Positions 32,602 to 43,982 of a stretch of 64,000 bases of DNA are shown in pieces. The notes under the pieces are model-generated. The model saw only the letters and a program-made list of their open reading frames with translations. It was not told the origin of the DNA and did not search any database. A program made the position numbers and the translations under genes. Every line of letters starts with the position of its first letter. The stretch's first letter is position 1. Source of the stretch: Gimesia chilikensis (GTDB lineage Bacteria > Planctomycetota > Planctomycetia > Planctomycetales > Planctomycetaceae); NCBI RefSeq assembly GCF_007744075.1, contig NZ_CP036266.1:8150564-8214563 (forward strand). The letters run 5' to 3'.

Positions 32602-33702
32602 CTAATGCGTTTCCGTTGCAGGGACGGCCGCCGGTGTTGCTGCGGCAGCAGCGGGGGCGGGGGGATTGGGCTTGAAGCGGGTCACCAGAACCACGCCGCA
32701 GGCTCCGATCAGAATCGTCGTGATCAGCTGACCGAGTGGGAAACCTTCCGGGGCCGACCAGTTGTTGGCGGAGAAAATCGGCATCAGAAAGACGAGCGTG
32801 TTGACAGCGGGCGTTCCTGAGAAGACCAGCGGAGGCACGGTCAGCGGTCCGGTGGGCCCCAGGCGGTTGATCGCCAGGATGATACACAGGTTACCGCCGA
32901 CGCCGAACAGCCCCGCGATAAGGGCTTTCACACATCCGTCCACAGAAAACTGCTCGCTGACCGGCGCACCGCTCAGAAACAGCACATAGATTCCCAGCGC
33001 CACCACGGCAACCAGGAAGTAGCCTTCGCCGACATGCGTGAGCGCTCGCAGGCTCTTGCACAACTTGTTCTGGCCTTTCATCGCCACGCTGCCGGAATGG
33101 ATCAGCGCGACGTAAAGCCCCCAGCTGAGGACCGTCCAGGCAGTTGCGATTTTCCAGGCCTGGTTCGGCGCCGCGGACCCGTGATGTCCCGTGGCGGCGA
33201 TTTCTTTAAGACCGATCATGTGCCAGCCGAAGACCAGCAGCAGAATGAAACCGATCGCGAAGAGCGCCTTGTATTTCACCGGCCAGCTCTCCCTGGTCGG
33301 AGGCTTCGTGATGAGCGCGTAGAGGATACTCACCAGGGGAACCCCGCAGAACACAAGCGGCATCACCTGGCCGTGTCCGCTGGGACAGTACTTCAAAGCA
33401 TAGGAAAGTGTCACCGCGCCACTGGCAACGAACAGACCGGCGATCCGTCCGATCCGGTTCCCTTTCGGCGTGAAATCTCCGTCGTCGATGCCTTTCTGTT
33501 TCAAGATTGGCAATACGACGTACCGCACCAGCAGCCAGGCCACCAGCAGGTAGGAGATGCCGACTCCGATGGCGGCCATCCAGTTGTTGCCCTGCAACGC
33601 CCCGGTGGCTCTGCCGAACCGGGAGCCGTACAGCCCCCAGCAAATCCAGACGCCGACGACATAGGTGAACCAGAAGCCAAAAATCGCGTGAGCTATATTC
33701 AC
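32602..33702 (-). CDS. 10-TM membrane protein, DMT-like transporter
   Basis: 366 residues. About ten transmembrane helices are visible, in two halves of five. 'PLVFCGVPLVSILYALIT' (TM4) and 'PLVFSGTPAVNTLVFLMPI' (TM9) are clearly homologous, showing an internal duplication as in the drug/metabolite transporter (EamA-type) superfamily. The C-terminus is a low-complexity Ala/Pro tail. It probably transports a metabolite across the inner membrane, substrate unknown. Such 'hypothetical membrane proteins' are conserved in planctomycetes. It is a single gene, convergent with the 32104 gene. Confidence 0.75.
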   Translation of the reverse strand: MNIAHAIFGFWFTYVVGVWICWGLYGSRFGRATGALQGNNWMAAIGVGISYLLVAWLLVRYVVLPILKQKGIDDGDFTPKGNRIGRIAGLFVASGAVTLSYALKYCPSGHGQVMPLVFCGVPLVSILYALITKPPTRESWPVKYKALFAIGFILLLVFGWHMIGLKEIAATGHHGSAAPNQAWKIATAWTVLSWGLYVALIHSGSVAMKGQNKLCKSLRALTHVGEGYFLVAVVALGIYVLFLSGAPVSEQFSVDGCVKALIAGLFGVGGNLCIILAINRLGPTGPLTVPPLVFSGTPAVNTLVFLMPIFSANNWSAPEGFPLGQLITTILIGACGVVLVTRFKPNPPAPAAAAATPAAVPATETH

Positions 33703-33950
33703 CGCTCGTACTTTCCTGTTGATATGATAAAGACCCGACGGATAGCGCTATTCATTTCGCACGTGGCCCGGATTTTATCAGAGACGGCGAATGTTTTCTA
33801 CTTGCCCGGCCAGATTTTGCATGGTGTGAAACAGAGCGCCACTGGAAATCCATTTTCAGCTGAACAGGCGCGGTGCATTCACGTCAATGGAACGAGAATC
33901 GGACACTACACGATTTTACCCAAGATTAAAGCGGGCGACCTGCCCCCCAT

Positions 33951-35318
33951 TCACCGCCCCGCATCAATCCGATACAGGTTGTCGACCGTGCGGATAAAGA
34001 TGCTGCCGTCGGCGATCGCGGGCGTACCCCAGGCTTGCTGGTCGAGCTTATTCACGGCCACCACCTGCAGTTCGTCACCAGCCGCGATGACATGCGTGTT
34101 GCCATTGGAATCCAGCGCGAACAGGTGTTTGCCATCGGTCCAGGGCGACGACCAGAACGCGCGGGCACCCGGGACGCGGCTCTCGTATTCCAGTCGCCCC
34201 GTTTCCATATCGACACAACGAATGATGCCCCGGCGGCGTTCGAAGAAATACAGGTTGCCAGCCAAATAAGTCGGCGACGCCATTTGAATGCCCGAGCCGT
34301 CCATCCGCCACTCCACGAACGCGCCCTGTTTGCCGTCGCCCGGCGGAGTGATATCGCCCGTGCCACCCGGTTTGACAGAGTAGAGCCGTCCGCCGCCGTC
34401 ATCATCGCCGCCCCGATTGCGCAGTTCGTTCCCGATGATCAGTCGATCGCCCACCGCAACGGGGGTCGCCGACGAACGCCCTTTATTCATATCCAGCGTC
34501 CAGAGCAACTTTCCGGTCGCCGGATCGTAGGAGCGATAGACCGTGCCTCCCACAATCAGTTCATTCCGCAATGAATTCTTCCAGATCATGGGGCTGCTGT
34601 ATTGCGACTTTTCCTCGCGGTTGACCTTCCAGATTTCGTCTCCGGTTTTCGTATCCAGGGCGACGAGGAACGACTGCTCCTGGTTATCAACCTGAATAAA
34701 CAGCCGATCTTCGAAGAGCACCGGTGAGCTCGATGTGCCCCAGCCGGCCCGCATCTCATACACACCCAGATCTTTCTGCCACAACACGTCGCCTTTCAGG
34801 TCGAGACAATACACGCCGTTCATGCCGAAGTACGCGTAAATCCGTTTCCCGTCTGTCACCGGCGTTTCCGTGGCATAGGTATTGGTGCTGTGCCGCGGCA
34901 TCGGCGGCTTGCCTTCTTTCACCGTCTTCTTCCAGATCTGCTCACCAGTGGCAGCATCCAGACAGACCACCTGGTATTGAAACAGCACGTTGACCAGATC
35001 GTTACGATCGCGGCCGTAGCCACCTCTGTTGGATTCCGGCCGGGCAATGTTCTTCTTAGCAGGATTCGCAGGCACCGCAGCCGTCATGTAAACGCGGTTC
35101 TCCCAGACAATCGGCTGCGACCAGCCTTCACCCTCAAGCGGCTTCTTCCAGCGGATATTGGTTTGTTCTCCCGCAGCATCCGACCAGTTGACGGGCAGCG
35201 GTTTCGCGGACACCGCATTGGAATTCGCACCGCGGAACTGAGGGTAGTTTTCAGCCAGGCACGTTTGACCCACGGCCAGCACGACGAACAGCACGGTAAG
35301 TTGATAAGTGAAATGCAT
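33951..35318 (-). CDS. Secreted PQQ-type beta-propeller protein (BamB-like)
   Basis: 455 residues. The ATG at 35318 has AGGAAGAG 5 bases upstream and is followed by a signal peptide ('TYQLTVLFVVLAVGQTCLA'). Beta-propeller blades repeat through the protein: 'VVCLDAATGEQIWKKTV', 'VYCLDLKGDVLWQKDLG', 'LVALDTKTGDEIWKVNRE' and 'YRSYDPATGKLLWTLDM'. No pyrroloquinoline-quinone ligands can be confirmed. The closest description is an 'outer membrane protein assembly factor BamB'-like PQQ protein, widely duplicated in planctomycetes. It is probably periplasmic, with a binding or structural role. Confidence 0.9.
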   Translation of the reverse strand: MHFTYQLTVLFVVLAVGQTCLAENYPQFRGANSNAVSAKPLPVNWSDAAGEQTNIRWKKPLEGEGWSQPIVWENRVYMTAAVPANPAKKNIARPESNRGGYGRDRNDLVNVLFQYQVVCLDAATGEQIWKKTVKEGKPPMPRHSTNTYATETPVTDGKRIYAYFGMNGVYCLDLKGDVLWQKDLGVYEMRAGWGTSSSPVLFEDRLFIQVDNQEQSFLVALDTKTGDEIWKVNREEKSQYSSPMIWKNSLRNELIVGGTVYRSYDPATGKLLWTLDMNKGRSSATPVAVGDRLIIGNELRNRGGDDDGGGRLYSVKPGGTGDITPPGDGKQGAFVEWRMDGSGIQMASPTYLAGNLYFFERRRGIIRCVDMETGRLEYESRVPGARAFWSSPWTDGKHLFALDSNGNTHVIAAGDELQVVAVNKLDQQAWGTPAIADGSIFIRTVDNLYRIDAGR

Positions 35319-35626
35319 AAAACTCTTCCTGACATCCATAACACAAACAGCTGCTATGAATCATTGAGAACCATACGAGAAATTATCTGACTTACAGATA
35401 GTGTAGAGGCTACCAACGAGAAAGAAATAGCAATTCTGCATGAAGGAAAACAGGAGTGACAGGTCTGGTTCCAGATCGCGTTTATTGCAACCTGCTTAGA
35501 GTATTTCGACCGCAGAACAGACCCATTAGCCGCAGGGCATTAGCCCCGGTTGAAACGTCTTTGTCAGGTAACGTTCACATTAAAAAACGCGACCTGGCGG
35601 AATTCATCCAGATGTCGCGCGAACGG
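35319..35626. repeat. Gene-free stretch with a possible dispersed repeat
   Basis: About 308 bases without a gene. The block near 35521-35556 (ATTAGCCGCAGGGCATTAGC then CCCGGTTGAAA) looks like a dispersed planctomycete intergenic repeat, from memory. Only one copy is in this window. Confidence 0.35.
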
Positions 35627-35908
35627 TTATTTCCACTCCATCAGAAATAAGAAAGGCAGCGAGCCGCCCAGGATCGCCCCTCCCAGCATGCCTGCGGGAA
35701 CGGTGAAAATAATGAGCACCCAGTCAGCCTCCCCGAGACCGCCTCCCAGGAAGTGGCAGAAATAGATGAGACCATAAAACCCCACAAAGGCACCAACGAT
35801 AAGACCAATGCCTGCTGTGGTAATGGCTGCTATAATCGTCAAAATAGATGTCAGGGCGGTGTCGATTTCGTCGTCAATTCCACCCTGGATTTCGTTAACG
35901 TCTGACAT
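35627..35908 (-). CDS. Small two-TM membrane protein
   Basis: 93 residues. An acidic N-terminus is followed by two or three hydrophobic helices ('ILTIIAAITTAGIGLIVGAFVGFYGLIYF' and 'WVLIIFTVPAGMLGGAILGGSLPFLFLM'), both Gly-rich. The ATG at 35908 has GAGG 7 bases upstream. No family recognised; probably a small inner-membrane protein. Confidence 0.6.
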   Translation of the reverse strand: MSDVNEIQGGIDDEIDTALTSILTIIAAITTAGIGLIVGAFVGFYGLIYFCHFLGGGLGEADWVLIIFTVPAGMLGGAILGGSLPFLFLMEWK

Positions 35909-36123
35909 GGGAAAGCCTCGGGATTAATCTGGTAAAATAGAGCGGTTTCATTTTCTCGTACAGTTAACAGGCGTAGAAGCAGATCAGATATCACGCATGG
36001 AATGAAAATTATTCCGGATTAAAGAAAAAAGATGTCTACAGCCACCAGGTGATCGATTACAGTACGGGGAACCACGCTGAGACTCAAAAATCCTCTTTCA
36101 TCCCCACCCGGAAAGTCACTTCC

Positions 36124-36897
36124 ATGTCCATTGCTTCGCTACAATTCGAAGCTGCCTGTTCGATCAAAAACAAAGCACTCGGACTCCGCGAACCATCGGG
36201 GCTCACCATCGATCCGGAAGGGAAGCTCTGGACCGTCTGTGATCAATCGAGGAAACTCTTTCAGCTCGACACCAACGGTCAGATCCTCTCGACACGGGAG
36301 GTGGACAACAAAGGTCTCGAGGGCATCACCTTCGATTCCCGGGGGCATTTCCTGGTCGTCGATGAAGATGCCGGCAAGATCCTGAAGTACGATCCCGCCA
36401 CGGGAAAGGAAATCGCAGACCGCCGGCTGAAGGACATGCAGGGCTTCGCTGCCGTCTCCCTCTGTTTCGAAGAGGCCGACAACAATGGACTGGAAGGCAT
36501 TACCCATGACTCTACGCGTTCCGAAATCCTGCTGCTCAAGGAAGCCGATCCGGGGCTGCTGATCGCCGTCAGCGACGATCTGGAACGCATCGTCACCGTC
36601 GATCACCTGGACGAGAGTCGGGGATTCGTCGACGAGGAACTGGATGCTGAAGCCATCGATTTCTCGGGCATCTGCTATGACCGCGTCCGCGATCTCTGCT
36701 GGATTGTCAGCGACCAGGCCGGACAGGTCTTCATTTACGATCGGCACAACGGCAGAGTCACCCAGCGTTTCTCCTTCGAGGCTGCAGGAAAAACGATACG
36801 CAAAGCCGAGGGAGTCACACTGGATCGCGAGTCAAAGTATCTCTACATCGTCTGCGATCAAGACGCAGAACTGGTACGGTTTCGGATTGTGGATTGA
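36124..36897 (+). CDS. SdiA-regulated-like protein (six-bladed propeller)
   Basis: 257 residues. The repeated 'EPSGLTIDPEGKLWTVCDQSRKLFQLDTNG', 'GLEGITFDSRGHFLVVDEDAGKILKYDP', 'GLEGITHD' and 'AEGVTLDRESKYLYIVCDQDAELVRF' pattern is that of the SdiA-regulated domain. This is a beta-propeller with NHL-like strands and probable calcium or ligand sites. It has no signal peptide from the ATG at 36124; an extension to 36049 is open but unlikely. Role unknown. Confidence 0.85.
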   Translation: MSIASLQFEAACSIKNKALGLREPSGLTIDPEGKLWTVCDQSRKLFQLDTNGQILSTREVDNKGLEGITFDSRGHFLVVDEDAGKILKYDPATGKEIADRRLKDMQGFAAVSLCFEEADNNGLEGITHDSTRSEILLLKEADPGLLIAVSDDLERIVTVDHLDESRGFVDEELDAEAIDFSGICYDRVRDLCWIVSDQAGQVFIYDRHNGRVTQRFSFEAAGKTIRKAEGVTLDRESKYLYIVCDQDAELVRFRIVD

Positions 36898-37299
36898 AGT
36901 CGCGCAAGTCAGATCCTGTTTACTTCGAGCCTGAATCAAGCCTGACAAAAACCAGGGCGATATGAGAGATCCCAACCCGAGCATTTCATGGGCCTTGTAA
37001 CCTGTTTTATATGTTGAAGTTATAGAAATCATTCTGGTGAGATACTTAAAGTGGCTCAAACCGGCTCTCCTCCGGATAAAGCTTGAAGTCGCACGAAAAT
37101 CAGTTAAAATATCGTTGATGCGTAAGGCGTTTCCGATTCAACACGTCTGATGCTACCAGCCGATACTATTCCAGACTACCTGCCACGACCTACTGATCCA
37201 TAAAAACGCGTTTCGCTGCTCGAAGAGATGGAGAGCCTCACTCCCGCGACGCGTCGAGATCACAGCTGAACCACCGGATTGTTTTCTGAAAGATCGACT
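36898..37299. other. Gene-free intergenic stretch
   Basis: About 400 bases upstream of the DUF1552 operon. It probably contains that operon's promoter. No clear -35/-10 pair, repeat or terminator stands out. Confidence 0.45.
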
Positions 37300-38615
37300 A
37301 TGCTCAATCGTAGACAAATGATGCAAACCCTGGCCGCCGGTGCCGGTGCCGCCTTTGGACTTCCCCTCCTGCCCGAACGTCTGCTCGCCATGCCGACCAG
37401 TAAAGACACTCCCAAGCGGATTGTCTTCTTCATGCAGAACCAGGGATTCGATCCGGCGACCTGTATTCCCGAAGGCATGAAACGGAGCGGCTCACTGGCG
37501 AAGGTCAAACTCCCCGAACCGATCAGCCCGCTGGAACCTTACAAAGATCGTCTGCACATCATCAACGGTCTGCACGGCATTCACACCAGTCCTTCGCACA
37601 GCGCCTTCTTCGGCGCGCTGGGTGGCTACCGCGGAAGTGACGGCGTCCCGCCGAGTGCATCGACCATTGATTACGAGTTGAGCAAAATCCTGCCGCAGAC
37701 ACTGCTGCCGCATCTCTGCATCGGCATGGACTCCATCGAGAACATGCGGACCAAGCCGACCATCGCGACGCTGTCAGCCAGTGGCGCCGGTCAGCCGATC
37801 TTCATGCACTCCAATCCGAACCACCTGTATCAGATGCTGTATGGCGGCATCTCTACCGGCGATATTCGACGTCAGCATGAAGCCCGTTCCAATATCTTTA
37901 ATCAGATCGAACAGCTGGCCGCCGCGAAAGGCAATGCACTGCCCACCGCCGACCAGCAGCGGTACGGTCAATTCGTCGACGGCTTCAAAGAAGTCAACGG
38001 TCTGCGCGATCGTCTCGATTCGGTTGCCGGTCACTTGAGCAAATTCGCACCCAAAGTGGACAGTCGCTATACCAGCCCTGAGCACGAAACCGACTGGCAC
38101 GATGTGCTGCTGGACCTCGGTATCTCCTCGCTCACTTCAGGTATCACGAACACGCTGACCATCGGTTCGGGACGCGGTGAAATCTTTGGTGCCTGGAAAG
38201 GGCTGGGCATTGAACAGCAGGGCCACAACCTGGGCCACATGGAACAGCCGGGCAATCCGATCTGGATTAAGATTCGTCAATACAACAGCCGCATGCTGGT
38301 GCGGATCATCGAAGCCCTCGAATCGATCCCCGAAGGGAGCGGCACGATGATGGATCACACACTCATCGTTTACACCAGCAACAACGCCGACAAACAGCAC
38401 ACCAGCGGTGCCAACTGGCCGGTGATGCTGCTGGGCAATTTCGACGGTGCTTTCAAGACCGGCTGCTTCACCCAACTGGACGGCAAACGGCCGATCAACT
38501 CGTTGTACGCGACGCTGCTGGAAGCTGCCGGCGTTCCCTGTGAGCACTTCAACATGAATGAGAAGCTGGCCCGCAAGTTCGATTCCGGTTCCGGCCCGCT
38601 GCAGGAACTGCTGGC

Positions 38616-38619
<4 letters not shown>
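37300..38619 (+). CDS. DUF1552 domain-containing protein
   Basis: 439 residues. It begins with a TAT-like leader ('[22 protein letters not shown]'). The DUF1552 features are '[17 protein letters not shown]', '[28 protein letters not shown]', '[22 protein letters not shown]' and '[30 protein letters not shown]'. This is an alkaline-phosphatase-superfamily-like protein related to DUF1501, of unknown activity. The downstream haem-c DUF1588-type gene overlaps its stop (ATGA), so the two are translationally coupled. Confidence 0.92.
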
Positions 38620-41087
<2,468 letters not shown>

Positions 41088-41192
41088 GCCGATGATGAGA
41101 GTCGCGGTATAAACCGTGATGGACACTGCGATCTATGAACGTGCACTGTGTGTCTCGACTCATCCCGTTGTTTTAACGCTCTGAAATGAAGG

Positions 41193-41636
41193 ATGAATTT
41201 TATTTTTCAGATAGCGAAAAAGACGGTCGCGATTTTGGGGTTCACGATGTTTGTGAATACGCTCACTGTGATTCTGTTTTTCAATATCTCGTTTCGTCGA
41301 GATGACCCCTATATAATTGGTTTTCTTCCGGCAATGCTCATCTTGCCGGGGTGGATTTTGTATTTCATTTTTGAACGCTATCCAAAACGATTTCTGAATC
41401 AAAATTCTGCTTTTCTCTGCTATTCTCCTTTTCCACTCCTGTTCTTCATTATTCCTGGTGTGCTAGTGAGAGGCGAAGGTTCCGGGTATATGTTCCTTTT
41501 TGGAGTCTACTTTGTGGCGGGTGTGTTATTGTCCCTGCCAGTATTAAAGCAAATGGAAAAGCAGTCTGTCGTTTATGTATTGATCGCTTTCGGATTGATC
41601 TATCTTTTGGGGTTCGTGTTATCTATTTGGTTATAA
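41193..41636 (+). CDS. Small membrane protein, 4 TM
   Basis: 147 residues with about four transmembrane helices ('VAILGFTMFVNTLTVILFFNI', 'PYIIGFLPAMLILPGWILYFIF', 'FPLLFFIIPGVLV', 'MFLFGVYFVAGVLLSLPVL', 'VLIAFGLIYLLGFVLSIWL'). AT-richer than neighbours. Start at the ATG 41193 is uncertain, since the upstream AAGG is too close. No family recognised. Confidence 0.55.
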   Translation: MNFIFQIAKKTVAILGFTMFVNTLTVILFFNISFRRDDPYIIGFLPAMLILPGWILYFIFERYPKRFLNQNSAFLCYSPFPLLFFIIPGVLVRGEGSGYMFLFGVYFVAGVLLSLPVLKQMEKQSVVYVLIAFGLIYLLGFVLSIWL

Positions 41637-41750
41637 TGTCATTCTTGATATGATCGAATTGAAATCAACGCAGCATTCGTGATCTGTCTGTTGTGTTGAG
41701 CGGATCAAAAGAAATCCTTCAATCAAGAATGAAATAACCAGCAGCAAATT

Positions 41751-42500
41751 ATGGGTGAATCCACCAAAGCCGTGTGTGCGTTACTGATGATCGTGAGCGG
41801 TATCGCTGCTGCTTTCGCCTGGATGGCCGATCGCCCTGATGCTGTGACATGGGGAATTCGTATCGGCGGCTTTGTCAGTGCAATGCTGATGCTGGGGGTG
41901 ATTCTCAAGCTGCACTTTCGTGCGGACCTGGAACACGATTATTTGCGTCAACTGACGGGAACGTATTTCAATCGTGATGACTTCTGTTTTGCGTTTCTCG
42001 TAACTCCCCATGACGGCCTCGCGTTCATGGATGCGTATTTTCAAACGCAGAGGGACCAACCATGTATGGGGCAAATTGCCTTGCGGCCCGCGCGAGGTTT
42101 CTTTCTGACTCGTGCCAATTTTGATGCCATTACATTTGAGGTCGAATGTCCGCCTGCCGGATTTGGCTTCGCTCGAATTGCCATTCCGATTCCCGAAAAA
42201 CTTCAGGGAAAACGGCTCTCGTTCGAGGTAGGTGCATGTGTACGTTATCCGGAGGGCAAAGGGCGTCGCGTCCGTTTTCATGACGGCATTTTCCTGAGAT
42301 CCAATTCGAATTTTGGGAATTCGTTTGGGACCGCCCTGACCGCTGCAGGGGCGGCTACCGGATCCCTCGTTCTCTCCAGCCCCGCAACAGCAAACATTGA
42401 ATTGCCCGCTGACGTTGCCGAAGAGATTCCCAATGACCTCGCTCCAGAAATAAAAATACTTTGGCAACTGGGGGAACCGCCACTGGAAAATGTTGGCTGA
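41751..42500 (+). CDS. Membrane-anchored uncharacterised protein
   Basis: 249 residues. Two N-terminal transmembrane helices ('ALLMIVSGIAAAFAWMA', 'WGIRIGGFVSAMLMLGVIL') are followed by a soluble beta-rich domain ('FAFLVTPHDGLAFMDAYFQ', 'NFDAITFEVECPPAGFGFARIAIPIPEKLQGKRLSFEVGACVRYP'). An alanine/serine-rich turn region follows. I do not recognise the family. It faces the sulfatase genes tail to tail. Confidence 0.55.
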   Translation: MGESTKAVCALLMIVSGIAAAFAWMADRPDAVTWGIRIGGFVSAMLMLGVILKLHFRADLEHDYLRQLTGTYFNRDDFCFAFLVTPHDGLAFMDAYFQTQRDQPCMGQIALRPARGFFLTRANFDAITFEVECPPAGFGFARIAIPIPEKLQGKRLSFEVGACVRYPEGKGRRVRFHDGIFLRSNSNFGNSFGTALTAAGAATGSLVLSSPATANIELPADVAEEIPNDLAPEIKILWQLGEPPLENVG

Positions 42501-42548
42501 CAACGCGGACTTAAGTTTACCTGCTGTCACTCTTTTGTATGCTTGCGT

Positions 42549-43982
42549 TTACGGCTGCCACAGCGCTTTGCCGCGATAGCGGGTGCCGATGGGATACCGC
42601 TCGCTGGGGACCGCAGCGGTCTCCATGATCTGTGCGATCCGCTGCACGACTTCGGGATGTTGTTTCGCGACGTCCGTGGTCTCTCCCAGATCCTGTTTCA
42701 AATCATAGAGCGCAATCGCTGCCTGCTGGCCGTGGCGAATTCCTTTCCAGTCTTTCCAGCGCACCGCCTGATCGTAGCGGGCTCGGCAGTGGCCGTAGTC
42801 CCAGTACAGAAAGTCATGTTTCTCAGGCAGCGGTTTTCCCTGAAGCGTCTGCACGAGGGAGACGCCGTCGAGTTCTTTAGGAACCGGGGCAACCGCCAGT
42901 TCCGTAAATGTGGGCAGCATATCCTGGAAGGCGATGACTTCCTCATTAACTGTGTCTGCAGGAATCACGCCGGGCCAGCGGGCAATCAGAGGCACGCGGA
43001 TGCCTCCTTCGGTGAGATCCCGTTTAAAACCCCGTAAGGGTCCGTTCGTCTGGAATCGTTTGGGAACTCCTTTATGTCCGCCATTATCGCTGGTGAAGAT
43101 GATCAGCGTTCGCTCGCGTAGCTGGAGCTCATCCACCAGACGCATGATTCGTCCCACATCGCGATCCAGCCGATGGATCATCGCGGCATATTTTTTCGAT
43201 TTGGCATCCCAGTCCCGGTCGGAGTAAGGTTCGGTCGAAGGGACTGCCAGCCCGTGCGGATCTTCCTCCTTCGCGGAGAAGTGGGGTACGGTATAAGCGG
43301 CATACAGGAAGAAGGGATCCGCAGTCGAAGTGCGAATGAATTTCAAAGCGCGATCGGTCAGCAGATCGTGACTGTATTGCTGACGCGATTCCCGGTTCCC
43401 CGTCAGCTCCAGGCGGCCTTCGTTATCGTCCAGGTACTCGGTGAAATAATAATGCGCGTGATCCTGGTTCAGATAGCCGAACCACATATCGAATCCCTGG
43501 TTCGTAGCTTGACCGACCGTGCCTGCATCGCCGAGCGACCATTTCCCCACGCCGCCACAGCGATAACCTGACTTCTTCAACACCTCAGCGATCGTTACAT
43601 CGTCCGCCTGCAGGTAGGTCGGATAGTGGGGGATATTGTCCCGCGCAGGCGTATGCCCGTTATGCAGCCCGGTCATCAAGACGGCCCGTGAAGCCGTGCA
43701 AACCGAGGCCCCCGCGTAAGCCTGCGTGAACCGCATTCCCTGGGCGGCCAGCTGATCGATGTGCGGTGTCTGGATCAGTTTCTGTCCGTAGCAACCCAGA
43801 TCACCATACCCCAGATCATCGGCCATGATGAAAATGATATTCGGACGCTGCTGCTCTGCGGCCTGTACCGCAGTCGGCACACTGAGCAGACAGATCATCA
43901 GCCAGAACACTACGGAGGCAAACGGAAATCGCAGTCCGCCGCTGATATTAGTGTTTAAGTTTCTGAGCGCTCGTATCGACAT
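42549..43982 (-). CDS. Secreted type I sulfatase
   Basis: 477 residues with a signal peptide ('FASVVFWLMICLLSVPTAVQA'). Sulfatase signatures are 'RPNIIFIMADDLGYGDLGCYG', the formylglycine site CTASR in 'GASVCTASRAVLMTG' (C-x-A-x-R), 'GYRCGGVGKWSLGD', 'TLIIFTSDNGGHKG' and 'REQ'-like 'GFKRDLTEGGIRVPLIARWPG'. The substrate is probably a sulfated polysaccharide or ester. Its start lies inside the upstream sulfatase gene, overlapping it by 35 bases, so the two form an operon. The catalytic Cys needs a maturing enzyme; none of the SUMF1-like genes here looks competent. Confidence 0.93.
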   Translation of the reverse strand: MSIRALRNLNTNISGGLRFPFASVVFWLMICLLSVPTAVQAAEQQRPNIIFIMADDLGYGDLGCYGQKLIQTPHIDQLAAQGMRFTQAYAGASVCTASRAVLMTGLHNGHTPARDNIPHYPTYLQADDVTIAEVLKKSGYRCGGVGKWSLGDAGTVGQATNQGFDMWFGYLNQDHAHYYFTEYLDDNEGRLELTGNRESRQQYSHDLLTDRALKFIRTSTADPFFLYAAYTVPHFSAKEEDPHGLAVPSTEPYSDRDWDAKSKKYAAMIHRLDRDVGRIMRLVDELQLRERTLIIFTSDNGGHKGVPKRFQTNGPLRGFKRDLTEGGIRVPLIARWPGVIPADTVNEEVIAFQDMLPTFTELAVAPVPKELDGVSLVQTLQGKPLPEKHDFLYWDYGHCRARYDQAVRWKDWKGIRHGQQAAIALYDLKQDLGETTDVAKQHPEVVQRIAQIMETAAVPSERYPIGTRYRGKALWQP

